The notes: a model not told the origin generated them from the letters alone. Positions 8,588-17,577 are shown, counted from the first letter of the stretch. The stretch is DNA of 34,242 nt from an uncultured bacterium (GCA_945828315.1 CALZQA010000022.1:1-34242), one strand, 5' to 3'. A program made the numbers and translations.

Positions 8588-9406
8588 TTATTTTGAAAAA
8601 TCCGGGAACTTAAATGTGGTTGCCTTATTGAAATTCTTGTAGGTAACCGTTGACTTGGCAACCGAATAACTGATGTCACTCTCTGCTCCCATCGCTTCAT
8701 ACATACTCTTGAAAAAGCCGTTATAAAACGCAGCCATATCTGTTGTCGCTTTTACGGGAAGATATGTTTTTTTATCGATCCAGATGGTTACTTTGATCGG
8801 ATCAAGTGTCTTGTAATCTACACCCAGCTCCGCCGTCTGATCCTCAGTCATTCCAAGTGCCGCCAGCGCATCTGCCATATCAGCACCTTTGATCTTCGCT
8901 TCGATCTGAACGGTATCGATCTTATTTACCTTAACACTCTTTTTTACGATCTTGGCACCTGAATACAGGGATGTGTCCACTGCACTGGCATTACTGAATA
9001 TATCTGTAACGTTAATCCTCTCATATTCGGAACCATCCGTAGAGATGTACTCATAAACATTTCCCTTTGCGGTTTCTTTAATGAAAGCAACACTCTTGCT
9101 CTCCTGATTGATACCATCACCTGAAATTTTGACCGTCGTCACGCACTTAGACTTCACTGGATTCTGAAATACGATCTGTTTTGCCGTCGTCTTAGAGGTC
9201 ACATTCTGTCCTGCCTGAGATGCCTTCAACGAGACCGTCTGAGTCACTTCATAAGATTTCGCCTTTTTGGATGCTTTCTCCATCTTTGTGAGATACTGCT
9301 TTGCAGTCAGTGTTGCAGCGCTTGCCGGCGTCACATTTGCAAGCACACCTACAGCCATCACTGCAGTCAGCAATGCAGCCGCCATTCGTTTCTTCCAGTT
9401 TTTCAT
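8588..9406 (-). CDS. Secreted DUF6612/LolA-fold-like protein
   Basis: A protein of 272 aa with a clear Sec signal peptide: MKNWKKRMAAALLTAVMAVG, then cleavage near TPASA|A. There is no lipobox cysteine, so it is exported rather than lipid-anchored. The mature part (QYLTKMEKASKKAKSYEVTQTV ... VTIWIDKKTYLPVKATTDM ... STVTYKNFN) resembles the LppX/LolA-like half-barrel seen in Firmicutes DUF6612 proteins; this assignment is from memory of the pattern and the role is unknown. ATG 9406 is chosen because AAGGAGG lies 8 nt upstream; a longer frame to 9433 has no SD. It has its own consensus promoter and terminator, so it is monocistronic. A TGACA/TGTCA palindrome lies between promoter and gene. Confidence 0.75.
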   Translation of the reverse strand: MKNWKKRMAAALLTAVMAVGVLANVTPASAATLTAKQYLTKMEKASKKAKSYEVTQTVSLKASQAGQNVTSKTTAKQIVFQNPVKSKCVTTVKISGDGINQESKSVAFIKETAKGNVYEYISTDGSEYERINVTDIFSNASAVDTSLYSGAKIVKKSVKVNKIDTVQIEAKIKGADMADALAALGMTEDQTAELGVDYKTLDPIKVTIWIDKKTYLPVKATTDMAAFYNGFFKSMYEAMGAESDISYSVAKSTVTYKNFNKATTFKFPDFSK

Positions 9407-9440
9407 TCTAAAACCCTCCTTAATGATTTTCATATTTCTG

Positions 9441-9491
9441 TGACATTCTTGTCATAAATATAATTATATGAAAGCGATTCTTTTATGTCAA
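9441..9491 (-). promoter_or_regulatory. Consensus sigma-A promoter with downstream palindrome
   Basis: Exact consensus TTGACA (9486-9491), 17-nt spacer and TATAAT (9463-9468) on the minus strand, driving the DUF6612-like gene. A 14-nt palindrome TGACATTCTTGTCA lies at 9441-9454, about where transcription starts, and could be an operator. A perfect consensus promoter usually implies either high expression or repression. Confidence 0.85.
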
Positions 9492-9507
9492 TGTATATCA
9501 TTTGCAC

Positions 9508-9545
9508 AAAAAAAATAATCAGGACGATCGTCCTGATTATTTTTC
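9508..9545 (-). terminator. Terminator of tRNA-Thr (symmetrical)
   Basis: The palindrome AATCAGGACGATCGTCCTGATT is flanked by A-runs on one side and T-runs on the other, so it can act in both directions. It lies about 20 nt beyond the tRNA-Thr 3' end and directly upstream of the promoter of the next gene. Confidence 0.85.
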
Positions 9546-9565
9546 ATTCATTTGAAGTTTATAAA

Positions 9566-9638
9566 AGCTGCCGACGGGAATCGGACCCGTGACCTCCGCA
9601 CTACCAATGCGACGCTCTACCGCCTGAGCCACGGCAGC
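9566..9638 (-). tRNA. tRNA-Thr (anticodon GGT)
   Basis: The minus strand gives the acceptor stem GCTGCCG/CGGCAGC (9632-9638 with 9567-9573) and discriminator U. The D-arm is GCTCAGGCGGTAGAGC, the anticodon loop TTGGTAG gives GGT, and the T-arm CGGGTCCGATTCCCG is intact. The 73-nt gene has no encoded CCA. It is transcribed from its own promoter. Confidence 0.95.
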
Positions 9639-9662
9639 CTGTCGAATCACTCAACGAATAAT

Positions 9663-9691
9663 AATATACTATAACGTTGAATGATTGTCAA
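9663..9691 (-). promoter_or_regulatory. Sigma-A promoter for tRNA-Thr
   Basis: TTGACA (9686-9691), 17-nt spacer and TATATT (9663-9668) on the minus strand. The -10 box ends 24 nt before the mature tRNA, typical of a stable-RNA promoter. Confidence 0.85.
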
Positions 9692-9711
9692 CAGTAAAAA
9701 TCAATTATTTT

Positions 9712-10521
9712 CTACATTTTTTCCGTAGGTTTCAAATACACCGCCATGCGGTTTGTATTACCGAAATTACGGAACGCGATATAGGCATCGCTCTCCTTCT
9801 GTTCTTCCGAAGCAGCGGTATTGAAAACCGCCTCATCATCTGTGCCAACGGGTTCGATTCCCGTGACCTTTTCCTCCAGACGCTGCGACAAGCGCTCCAA
9901 AAACAGGCGCAGAAAATCCTCGTAATCCTCTCTCGTAAAGAGCTGCTTTAAGGCATCTGTCAGCGTATTTTCCGATGCATCAGTCCCGCTGGTGACACTC
10001 GTCCACTGATCCGGGATCTCCACTCCGCCATTCTGCAGATAGCCGAGGATCTTTGTCACATAATTCTGTGTTTCCTCAAAAGGAGGAATTCCGCCGTATT
10101 TATCCACATTTCCACTGCCGGCATTGTATGCAGCCAATGCATATGAGACATTCCCGTCATATTTTTCCAGCAGAGAGGCTATATATTTTGCCCCTCCCAT
10201 GATATTCTGCTCCGGGTCATAGGCATCCGTCACACCGAGTCCTTTTGCGGTCGACGGCATCAGCTGCATGATACCCATGGCACCGCTCTTACTTGTGGCA
10301 TTCGGATCAAAATCGGACTCTGCCTTCGCCATCGCCTTTAAAAGGTCCACATCCACGTTATAGGTCTTTGCAGCCTTCTCAAAGATCGATTCCAGAGAAG
10401 TATCTGTTTTCAGTTGCTCGTTCAGCTGTGTCGCGAAATCTGCAGAACTGCCTGATACAGCATCGGTGTCTATCGTTGTTGTTGTCACGCCATTGGCATC
10501 AGTTACCGAAGTTATCTTCAT
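9712..10521 (-). CDS. Lytic transglycosylase (SLT domain), no signal peptide
   Basis: A protein of 269 aa. The SLT/goose-lysozyme-like domain (about 45-160) shows the catalytic glutamate in KAMAKAESDFDPNA (E68), SGAMGIMQLMPSTAKGLGV, DPEQNIMGGAKYIASLL and ALAAYNAGSGNVDKYGGIPP. The N-terminal 40 residues are polar (Thr/Asp/Ser-rich) with no signal peptide or membrane helix. The C-terminal 100 residues form an acidic helical tail. Such leaderless SLT proteins in Firmicutes can be flagellar or non-classically exported, but no flagellar gene is present here. The start is firm (AAAGGAGG 6 nt before ATG 10521). It begins 39 nt after purB and is probably the last gene of the purine operon. Confidence 0.88.
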   Translation of the reverse strand: MKITSVTDANGVTTTTIDTDAVSGSSADFATQLNEQLKTDTSLESIFEKAAKTYNVDVDLLKAMAKAESDFDPNATSKSGAMGIMQLMPSTAKGLGVTDAYDPEQNIMGGAKYIASLLEKYDGNVSYALAAYNAGSGNVDKYGGIPPFEETQNYVTKILGYLQNGGVEIPDQWTSVTSGTDASENTLTDALKQLFTREDYEDFLRLFLERLSQRLEEKVTGIEPVGTDDEAVFNTAASEEQKESDAYIAFRNFGNTNRMAVYLKPTEKM

Positions 10522-10560
10522 AACATTCCTCCTTTGCCTGGAGACATTTATCTGTTGATC

Positions 10561-11994
10561 TTATACGTTGATCTCCGCTGTCATTCCGAGTACATCTTTA
10601 TTGGCATCCAAAATAGGCTGGATCACATTCTTTAAATACTGCTCTACCTGATATTCGGCACGGCCGGTATACTTGGCAGGATCCATGTTTTCCTGCAGTT
10701 CCTCCAGTGTCAGTCCGAATGACTCATCAGCTGCGATCAGTTCCAGCAGATCATTGTCTTTTCCTTCTGCCTTCACATGCTTTCCTGCCTCCATGGACAG
10801 CTGACGGATCTTCTCGTGCAGTTCCTGACGGTCGCCGCCCTTCTTTACTGCGTCCATCATGATATTCTCCGTTGCCATAAACGGCAGCTCGCTCATGAGA
10901 TGCTTGGTGATGACCTTGTCATAAACAACCAGTCCATCTACCACATTCAGACACAGATCAAGGATACCGTCGATCGCGAGGAACCCTTCCGGAATGCTCA
11001 GACGCTTGTTTGCAGAGTCATCCAGCGTGCGCTCAAACCACTGTGTTGCCGAGGTAATGGCGGGATTTAATGCATCGATCATCACATAGCGTGACAGAGA
11101 TGCGATGCGCTCGCTTCTCATGGGATTGCGCTTGTATGCCATGGCAGAAGAACCGATCTGATTTTTCTCAAAGGGCTCCTCGATCTCCTTCAGATGCTGC
11201 AGCAAGCGGATATCGTTTGAGAACTTGTGTGCGCTGGCTGCAATGCCTGCCAGTACATTTGCCACTCTCGTATCCACCTTTCTGGAATAGGTCTGTCCGG
11301 AAACCGGATAACAGCACTCGAATCCCATCTTCTGGGCGATCATCGGATCAATCTTGTCAATGATCTCATTATTATTGTCAAACAGCTCTTTGAAGCTTGC
11401 CTGCGTTCCGGTCGTTCCCTTGGAACCTAAAAGCTTCAGACTGCCCAACACGTAATCCAGATCCTCCAGATCCATCTCGAATTCCTGCATCCACAGTGTG
11501 GCACGTTTACCGACAGTTGTGGGCTGTGCAGGCTGAAAATGCGTAAATGCCAGTGTCGGCAGTGCCTTGTACTTCTCTGCAAATTTTGCCAGCTCTGCCA
11601 GTACGTTAACCAGTTTTTTTCTCACCAGCTTTAACGCTTCTGACATGATAATGATGTCGGTATTATCTCCTACATAGCAGGAGGTTGCGCCCAGATGAAT
11701 GATGCCTTTTGCATTCGGACACTGTTGTCCGTAAGCATATACATGGCTCATGACATCGTGACGTACCAGTTTTTCGCGTTCCTTTGCCACATCATAATTG
11801 ATGTCATCCTGATGTGCCTTCAGCTCATCGATCTGCTCCTGCGTAATATCCAGCCCCAGCTCCTTCTCTGTCTCAGCAAGCGCGATCCACAATCTGCGCC
11901 AGGTACGGAATTTCATATCCTGTGAAAATATATACTGCATTTCCTTGCTGGCATAACGCTCAGACAAGGGGCTTGTGTAGTTGTCTGTACTCAT
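10561..11994 (-). CDS. purB: Adenylosuccinate lyase
   Basis: A cytosolic homotetramer that acts twice in purine synthesis: it splits SAICAR to AICAR and adenylosuccinate to AMP, releasing fumarate. The fumarase/aspartase-superfamily signature is present as GSSAMAYKRNPMRSER, with LGATSCYVGDN and THFQPAQPTTVGKR supplying catalytic and substrate residues. The length of 477 aa is normal for the long PurB type. GAGGAG lies 6 nt before the ATG. It is transcribed after purF with a gap of about 44 nt, and is followed by the transglycosylase. Confidence 0.96.
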   Translation of the reverse strand: MSTDNYTSPLSERYASKEMQYIFSQDMKFRTWRRLWIALAETEKELGLDITQEQIDELKAHQDDINYDVAKEREKLVRHDVMSHVYAYGQQCPNAKGIIHLGATSCYVGDNTDIIIMSEALKLVRKKLVNVLAELAKFAEKYKALPTLAFTHFQPAQPTTVGKRATLWMQEFEMDLEDLDYVLGSLKLLGSKGTTGTQASFKELFDNNNEIIDKIDPMIAQKMGFECCYPVSGQTYSRKVDTRVANVLAGIAASAHKFSNDIRLLQHLKEIEEPFEKNQIGSSAMAYKRNPMRSERIASLSRYVMIDALNPAITSATQWFERTLDDSANKRLSIPEGFLAIDGILDLCLNVVDGLVVYDKVITKHLMSELPFMATENIMMDAVKKGGDRQELHEKIRQLSMEAGKHVKAEGKDNDLLELIAADESFGLTLEELQENMDPAKYTGRAEYQVEQYLKNVIQPILDANKDVLGMTAEINV

Positions 11995-12038
11995 TTTTAT
12001 CTCCTCTCAGTGTTTTCGCAAAGCACACCGGGCTCTGC

Positions 12039-13493
12039 TCATCGCTTATCGATATATTCCCCTCGAATATCATCCTTCGGCGGCTCCATCGGATAAGTTC
12101 CGGTAAAGCAACCTTTACAGATGGGAAGTCCATCCACCATCTGCTCCAGCCGGTCGATCTCCAGATAGCCGAGGCTGTCTGCTCCGATCAGCTCACGGAT
12201 CTGCTCGATCGTGCGGTTATAGGCGATCAGCTGCTCCCGCACTGGAATGTCGGTTCCAAAGTAACAGGGCCACAAAAACGGCGGCGAACTGATGCGCACA
12301 TGCACTTCGGTGGCGCCTGCCTCTCGCAGCATATTGACGATGCGGTTTGAGGTGGTGCCTCGCACGATGGAATCGTCAATCATGATGACACGTTTTCCCG
12401 AAACTGCCTCCTTCATCGCGTTCAGCTTGATGGCAACGCTGCTCTCACGACTGCTCTGTGCGGGCTTGATGAAGGTTCGTCCCACATAGCCGTTTTTTAC
12501 AAATGCCATACCGTAAGGGATCCCGCTCTCCATGGAATAACCCATAGCAGCCACATTTCCGGACTCCGGAACACCGACCACGAGATCTGCATCCACCGGT
12601 GAATCCTGCGCCAGAAAACGTCCCGCCTTGATACGCGCTGCATAAACACTCTTCCCGTCAATGTGACTGTCCGGTCTTGCAAAGTAAATATACTCAAAAA
12701 TACATCTGGCATGCTGCTCCGGCGGCAGGCACATGCTCTTGTCAGACTGGATTCCGTGTTCCGGTGAGATGGTTACCACCTCACCCGGCTCTACATCCCG
12801 CACATATTCTGCACCCAGCGTTTCCAGCGCACAGGTCTCGCTTGCAAGCATGTATGCATTGTCACGCTTTCCAATGACTAACGGCTTAAAACCGAAGGGG
12901 TCTCTTGCTCCGATGAGCTTTCTGGGGCTCATGACTACAAGTGCATATGCACCTTTTAATTTTAGTGCTGCCCGGCGAACCGCTTCCTCGACGGTCTTTG
13001 ATTTCAAACGCTCTCTTGCAATAATGTAAGCGATCACTTCGGAATCGATCGTTGTCTGGAAGATTGCACCGGTATATTCCAATTCTCTGCGCAGCTGATT
13101 CGCATTGATCAGATTTCCGTTATGCGCCAGTCCCAGTGTACCTTTCACATAATTAAGTACCAACGGCTGCGCATTTTCTCTTGTGGACGCACCTGCAGTT
13201 GAATAACGCACATGGCCCACTCCGATATCCCCCTTAAGCTTCTCCAAGGATTCCGGCGTAAATACTTCATTGACAAGTCCCATGTCCTTATGGGTGAGTA
13301 CCTTGCCTTTCGGTCCCTCCGTATCACTTACTGCGATACCGCAGCTTTCCTGACCACGATGCTGCAACGCAAACAAACCATAATAAATGGAAGGTGCTAC
13401 ATCGCCGCCATCAAAGTCATACATACCGAAAACACCGCATTCCTCGTGTAATTCATCCGTTGCATTTACCGTTAATTCTGCCTGATTCTTCAT
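12039..13493 (-). CDS. purF: Amidophosphoribosyltransferase
   Basis: Catalyses the first committed purine step, PRPP plus glutamine to 5-phosphoribosylamine. The protein has an 18-residue propeptide ending EE before the nucleophile Cys19 (ECGVFGMYDFDGG), as in the B. subtilis class. The Ntn glutaminase domain (ALQHRGQESCGIAV, VGHVRYSTAG, LAHNGNL) is followed by the phosphoribosyltransferase domain with PRPP loop VIMIDDSIVRGTTSNRIV. The cysteines PCYFG and ICKGCFTG fit the oxygen-sensitive 4Fe-4S cluster ligands of this class. At 484 aa the length is normal. GGAG lies 7 nt from ATG. Only 18 nt separate it from purC. Confidence 0.97.
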   Translation of the reverse strand: MKNQAELTVNATDELHEECGVFGMYDFDGGDVAPSIYYGLFALQHRGQESCGIAVSDTEGPKGKVLTHKDMGLVNEVFTPESLEKLKGDIGVGHVRYSTAGASTRENAQPLVLNYVKGTLGLAHNGNLINANQLRRELEYTGAIFQTTIDSEVIAYIIARERLKSKTVEEAVRRAALKLKGAYALVVMSPRKLIGARDPFGFKPLVIGKRDNAYMLASETCALETLGAEYVRDVEPGEVVTISPEHGIQSDKSMCLPPEQHARCIFEYIYFARPDSHIDGKSVYAARIKAGRFLAQDSPVDADLVVGVPESGNVAAMGYSMESGIPYGMAFVKNGYVGRTFIKPAQSSRESSVAIKLNAMKEAVSGKRVIMIDDSIVRGTTSNRIVNMLREAGATEVHVRISSPPFLWPCYFGTDIPVREQLIAYNRTIEQIRELIGADSLGYLEIDRLEQMVDGLPICKGCFTGTYPMEPPKDDIRGEYIDKR

Positions 13494-13511
13494 GTATTAT
13501 CTCCATAAAAA

Positions 13512-14387
13512 CTATCTAGTAAATTTGGTTCCGGTCAGTAGTTCATATGCTTCCTTATATTTTTCAATTGTCTTGTTTACAACCTCATCGGGAAGTAAAT
13601 TGTCATTGTCAGGATTACTCTTCAACCAGTCTCTGACAAACTGCTTGTCAAAAGACGGCTGTGACTGTCCGGGCTTGTATCCATCCAACGGCCAGAAACG
13701 GGAGCTGTCCGGAGTAAGCATCTCATCACCAAGAACAACCTGTCCGTTCTCATCCAGACCAAACTCAAACTTGGTATCTGCAATAATGATGCCGCGTTCT
13801 CTTGCATAAGCTGCACACTTCTTGTAAAGGTTCAGAGTCGCATCCTTGATGGCAGTCGCATACTCCTCACCTTTTCCGGGATAGAGTTTCTCTAAGATAT
13901 CCACACTCTGCTCGAATGTGATGTGCTCATCATGATCGCCGAGATCAGCTTTTGTCGTCGGTGTATAGATCGGCTCAGGCAGCTGATCAGACTCCTGCAA
14001 TCCTTCAGGCAGCTTGATACCGCAGACTGTACCGTTCTTCTGATAGCTCTCCCAGCCGCTTCCGGTGATGTAACCGCGAACGATACACTCGATGGGAAGC
14101 ATATTCAGTTTTTTGCACATGGTGCTGTTTCCGCTGTACTGCGGCTGTCTGAAATATTCAGGCATATCTGCCGGATCGACGGATACAAGGTGATTCGGGA
14201 TCACATCCTTTGTAAAATCAAACCAGAATTTTGACATCTGTGTCAGGATCGCACCCTTATCTGTGATCTTGTTTTTTAAAATATTATCAAATGCTGAAAT
14301 ACGGTCAGTTGCAACAAGGATCAGGGTATCTCCGTTATCATATACCTCTCTGACCTTTCCCTCTTTCATAGGTTTAAACTCTTTCAC
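13512..14387 (-). CDS. purC: SAICAR synthetase
   Basis: An ATP-dependent ligase joining CAIR and aspartate to form SAICAR. Family features in the 291-aa protein are EGKVREVYDNGDTLILVATDRISAFD, the substrate-binding VRGYITGSGWESYQ, LPEPIYTPTTKAD and IADTKFEFG. This longer form resembles the yeast/Lachnospiraceae type rather than the ~240-aa E. coli type. Initiation is at GTG 14387, with AGGAGG 8-9 nt upstream. An ATG five bases earlier opens only a two-codon ORF (ATG-AAG-TGA, 14392-14384) that overlaps the GTG. It begins 15 nt after gpmI. Confidence 0.95.
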   Translation of the reverse strand: MKEFKPMKEGKVREVYDNGDTLILVATDRISAFDNILKNKITDKGAILTQMSKFWFDFTKDVIPNHLVSVDPADMPEYFRQPQYSGNSTMCKKLNMLPIECIVRGYITGSGWESYQKNGTVCGIKLPEGLQESDQLPEPIYTPTTKADLGDHDEHITFEQSVDILEKLYPGKGEEYATAIKDATLNLYKKCAAYARERGIIIADTKFEFGLDENGQVVLGDEMLTPDSSRFWPLDGYKPGQSQPSFDKQFVRDWLKSNPDNDNLLPDEVVNKTIEKYKEAYELLTGTKFTR

Positions 14388-14402
14388 TTCATTGTCCTCC
14401 TA

Positions 14403-15944
14403 TTATTTCTTAATCAATAATGATTTTCCGGTCATCTCTGCAGGCTGCTCCAGGCCCATGATCTGAAGCAAAGTCGGTGCGATATCTGCCAGACATCCGC
14501 CCTCACGCAGTGTGTAGGAATCATCATAGTTTACTAAAATGAACGGAACCGGGTTCGTTGTATGAGCAGTGTGAGGCTTTCCGGTCTCGTAGTCTACCAT
14601 CTTCTCAGCATTTCCGTGGTCTGCACAGATGAACATTACGCCGTCCACATCCTTGACTGCCTGAACAGCATCTCCAACCAGCTGGTCTACACGCTCCACA
14701 GCCTTTACTGCTGCATCGATGACGCCGGTATGTCCAACCATATCGGGATTTGCAAAGTTGATGATGATCACATCATATTTGTCAGACTTGATCGCCTCAA
14801 CGAGATCCATTCCCACTTCCGGAGCACTCATCTCCGGCTTTAAGTCATAGGTGGCAACTTCCTTCGGGGAGTTGACCAGGATACGAGCCTCATCAACATT
14901 AGGTTCTTCAACACCACCGTTAAAGAAGAAAGTTACATGTGCATATTTTTCGGTCTCTGCGAGACGGAGCTGCTTCTTTCCGCATTTTGCAAGGTACTCG
15001 CCCAATGTATTTGTCACGGATTCCTTCTCGAAAGCGATCATCTTGTTGGGGATGGTCTCATCATAGTCCTTGAAGCAGACATAGGTCAGATTTAAGAACG
15101 GACGCTCAAATCCGGTAAACCGGTCATCACAGAATGCTCTTGTGATCTCACGCGCACGGTCGGGACGGAAGTTAAAGAAGATCACGGAATCTCCATCCTT
15201 TACCAGAGATAACGGCTTACCATCCTTCACGATCACGGTGGGCAGTACAAACTCATCTGTCACGTCGTTCGCATAGGAATCTGCCATTGCCTGAACTGCA
15301 TCCTCTGCCTGAACACCCTCGCCGGTAGTCAGGGACTTGTAAGCCTTCTCTACACGGTCCCAGTTGTTGTCACGGTCCATCGCATAATAGCGACCGGAAA
15401 GAGAAGCGATCTTTCCAACGCCGATCTCATTCATTTTATCCTGCAATGCTGCCACGTAATCCTTACCGGATGCGGGCGGTGTATCTCTTCCGTCTAAGAA
15501 TGCATGCACGTATACATTCTCTAAGCCGTTTTTCTTGCACATCTCAAGCAAGCCATAGAGATGGGTGATGTGGCTGTGCACGCCACCGTCTGATAACAAT
15601 CCCCACAGATGAAGGTCTGAATTGTTTTTCTTGCAGTTTTCGATTGCCTGAAGCAGTACCTTGTTTTCAAAGAACTCACCATCCTCAATTGCCTTGGTGA
15701 TACGGGTCAGATCCTGATAAATAATGCGGCCGGCACCGATGTTCATATGTCCAACCTCGGAATTTCCCATCTGTCCGTCAGGAAGACCGACTGCCATTCC
15801 GGATGCATTACCTGCTACAAACGGACATTCCTTCATCAGCTTGTCCATCACAGGAGTGTTCGCCATCGCGATTGCGTTGCCTTCGGGATTGTCATTCAGT
15901 CCATAACCATCCAGCACCATTAAAACTACAGGTTTCTTACTCAT
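14403..15944 (-). CDS. gpmI: 2,3-bisphosphoglycerate-independent phosphoglycerate mutase
   Basis: A Mn2+-dependent glycolytic enzyme interconverting 3- and 2-phosphoglycerate. It belongs to the alkaline phosphatase superfamily: VLMVLDGYGL (metal Asp), QMGNSEVGHMNIGAGR (nucleophile Ser near 62), DGRDTPPASG, FFNFRPDRAREITRAF, NFANPDMVGHTG, ICADHGNAEKM. The length of 513 aa is standard. AGAGG lies 8 nt before ATG. It is directly upstream of purC (15 nt) and 35 nt downstream of the CapA-like gene, so it appears to lead the purine genes on a common transcript. Pairing glycolysis with purine synthesis in one transcription unit is unusual but may be only positional. Confidence 0.96.
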   Translation of the reverse strand: MSKKPVVLMVLDGYGLNDNPEGNAIAMANTPVMDKLMKECPFVAGNASGMAVGLPDGQMGNSEVGHMNIGAGRIIYQDLTRITKAIEDGEFFENKVLLQAIENCKKNNSDLHLWGLLSDGGVHSHITHLYGLLEMCKKNGLENVYVHAFLDGRDTPPASGKDYVAALQDKMNEIGVGKIASLSGRYYAMDRDNNWDRVEKAYKSLTTGEGVQAEDAVQAMADSYANDVTDEFVLPTVIVKDGKPLSLVKDGDSVIFFNFRPDRAREITRAFCDDRFTGFERPFLNLTYVCFKDYDETIPNKMIAFEKESVTNTLGEYLAKCGKKQLRLAETEKYAHVTFFFNGGVEEPNVDEARILVNSPKEVATYDLKPEMSAPEVGMDLVEAIKSDKYDVIIINFANPDMVGHTGVIDAAVKAVERVDQLVGDAVQAVKDVDGVMFICADHGNAEKMVDYETGKPHTAHTTNPVPFILVNYDDSYTLREGGCLADIAPTLLQIMGLEQPAEMTGKSLLIKK

Positions 15945-15979
15945 GTTTTTGTCCTCTTTTCTTTATGATATATATTAGT

Positions 15980-17488
15980 TTAATATAATTTTTCCACATA
16001 TCCATCCGCATCAATGGTCACACCGTTTGACAACTGCTGTTCAAAGGCAATGATGCGTGCTTTTTCCAACTCGTCCGTCACCAGATATGTCTGACGATTC
16101 TGCTGCACACACGGCACAAAACGAAATCTCATACAGCCGTCTGCATCGATGATCACCTGTGCGATCGCCGTATCCTTTTTGTTGACACCGTCCGTCGGCG
16201 TACTTCCAAACCAGAAGTTACCGAGACTGTAGATCACAGGTACATCTTCGATATATGTAATCCCCTGCAGGCAATGCGTATGTCCGCCGATAATGGCATC
16301 TGCTCCCGCTTGTGCAAACTGCTCCGCCAGTGCTACCTGATCGGACTCATAATAATTTGTACCTTCTGTGCCCCAGTGCACAAATGCGATCACATAATCA
16401 CTGTGCGCCTTCGCCTCGCGGATAACCTCTACATACTTCTCCGGATGCAGTGTTTTTAACACACCCGGTGTCGTCTCTGTAGCTTCCTTCGTATAATTAT
16501 AGGTACGCTCAATCTGTGTTGCCGCAACAAATGCGATCTTTTTGCCATTTGCTATGAAATACCAGGGACGTTTTGCCTCTTCCAGATTATTTCCGGCGCC
16601 CACATTCGGAATGCCCGCCTCATCCAGCGTCGCGATCGTGTCAGATAAAGCCTCCAGCCCGTAATCGCAGACATGGTTGTTGGCAATACCCACAATATCT
16701 ATCCCCAGCTCCTTCAATATGGAAACATTTGAGGGATCAGAGCGAAATGTGTAGGCTTTTCCTTCTATCGGCTCTCCCCGCGTGCTGAATGTACACTCAT
16801 TGTTGATCATCAGGATATCAGACTCTGCCATCAGGGTGCGCACATCGTTGCTTAAAGCCGCACTCAGACCCTTGCTTTTCAGATACTGCATCGTACCGAT
16901 GCGATCATCAAAATTCATGTCACCGGTAAAACTGATCACCGTCTCGTCCGTTGAAGCACATTCCTGTCTGGTCACACGCAGCAGCTGTTCGCTGTGCATC
17001 CCAAACTGCTCGCAATAATCCAACCACAATACATGAATGGAACTGCCAGACATCTGATACCAGATTGAAACATCTGCTCCGGTCAGAGCTTCTTTTGCCA
17101 CCTGCTCCAATGCGTCCTCTCCGTACAGTGAACGAAACCAGAATAAAAACGATTCGTCCAACGGATAGCCACCCAAAAAATCCCGATCTGCTGCAAGTAT
17201 CGTATCCACGGCACGATTGAGTGCATCCTTTTGCACGCCTTGCGGTGTATGGCTCTCAATCTGTATCTCTGCAGCCTGTTCAACTGCATTTTTTCCGGCA
17301 GTTTCTTTTCCTGAAATCTGTTGAAAAGCGCTTTCCTCCATCACTGGGAGATCCGCTGTGCTCATGGCAAGCGCCCCCAACAGTTCCCCGGTCTCTCTTG
17401 CTCTCGTGTTTCCGCAGCCACACAGAGAAAGCATCATTCCGGTTATACATAACATAAGAAGGAGTACATGTTTTCTCCTTTTTCTCAT
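15980..17488 (-). CDS. CapA-family lipoprotein (poly-gamma-glutamate capsule-type metallophosphatase fold)
   Basis: A 502-aa protein with a lipoprotein signal: MRKRRK, hydrophobic core, then lipobox LCGC with lipidation expected at C25. A linker of about 170 residues precedes a CapA/PGA_cap domain of the calcineurin-like type: SFTGDMNFDDR, LMINNECTFSTRG, GIANNHVCDYG, FVHWGTEGTNYY, GGHTHCLQGI, SLGNFWFG. The metal-binding His/Asp/Asn positions are intact. In Bacillus CapA takes part in poly-gamma-glutamate export, but CapB/CapC partners are absent here, so the function is open; related proteins act as generic surface phosphoesterases. A strong promoter lies upstream. The AGGAG is about 11 nt from ATG. 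Confidence 0.88.
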   Translation of the reverse strand: MRKRRKHVLLLMLCITGMMLSLCGCGNTRARETGELLGALAMSTADLPVMEESAFQQISGKETAGKNAVEQAAEIQIESHTPQGVQKDALNRAVDTILAADRDFLGGYPLDESFLFWFRSLYGEDALEQVAKEALTGADVSIWYQMSGSSIHVLWLDYCEQFGMHSEQLLRVTRQECASTDETVISFTGDMNFDDRIGTMQYLKSKGLSAALSNDVRTLMAESDILMINNECTFSTRGEPIEGKAYTFRSDPSNVSILKELGIDIVGIANNHVCDYGLEALSDTIATLDEAGIPNVGAGNNLEEAKRPWYFIANGKKIAFVAATQIERTYNYTKEATETTPGVLKTLHPEKYVEVIREAKAHSDYVIAFVHWGTEGTNYYESDQVALAEQFAQAGADAIIGGHTHCLQGITYIEDVPVIYSLGNFWFGSTPTDGVNKKDTAIAQVIIDADGCMRFRFVPCVQQNRQTYLVTDELEKARIIAFEQQLSNGVTIDADGYVEKLY

Positions 17489-17534
17489 TCGCCGCTTTCT
17501 CCTATATAGATTCTATTCTCTGGCATACATAATC

Positions 17535-17563
17535 ATTATAATCTATTTTTTCATCTTTTACAA
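17535..17563 (-). promoter_or_regulatory. Sigma-A promoter for capA-gpmI-purCFB
   Basis: TTGTAA (17558-17563), 17-nt spacer and consensus TATAAT (17535-17540) on the minus strand, just after the stop of the upstream membrane protein. It is the only clear promoter seen before gpmI and the purine genes. Confidence 0.8.
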
Positions 17564-17577
17564 TATCGCATACGCAG

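Noticed and set aside
9846-9868. tRNA T-arm-like sequence CGGGTTCGATTCCCGT inside the transglycosylase gene
   Set aside because: No acceptor, D or anticodon arm surrounds it, and it lies in a firm coding frame (GIEPVGT); treated as chance.
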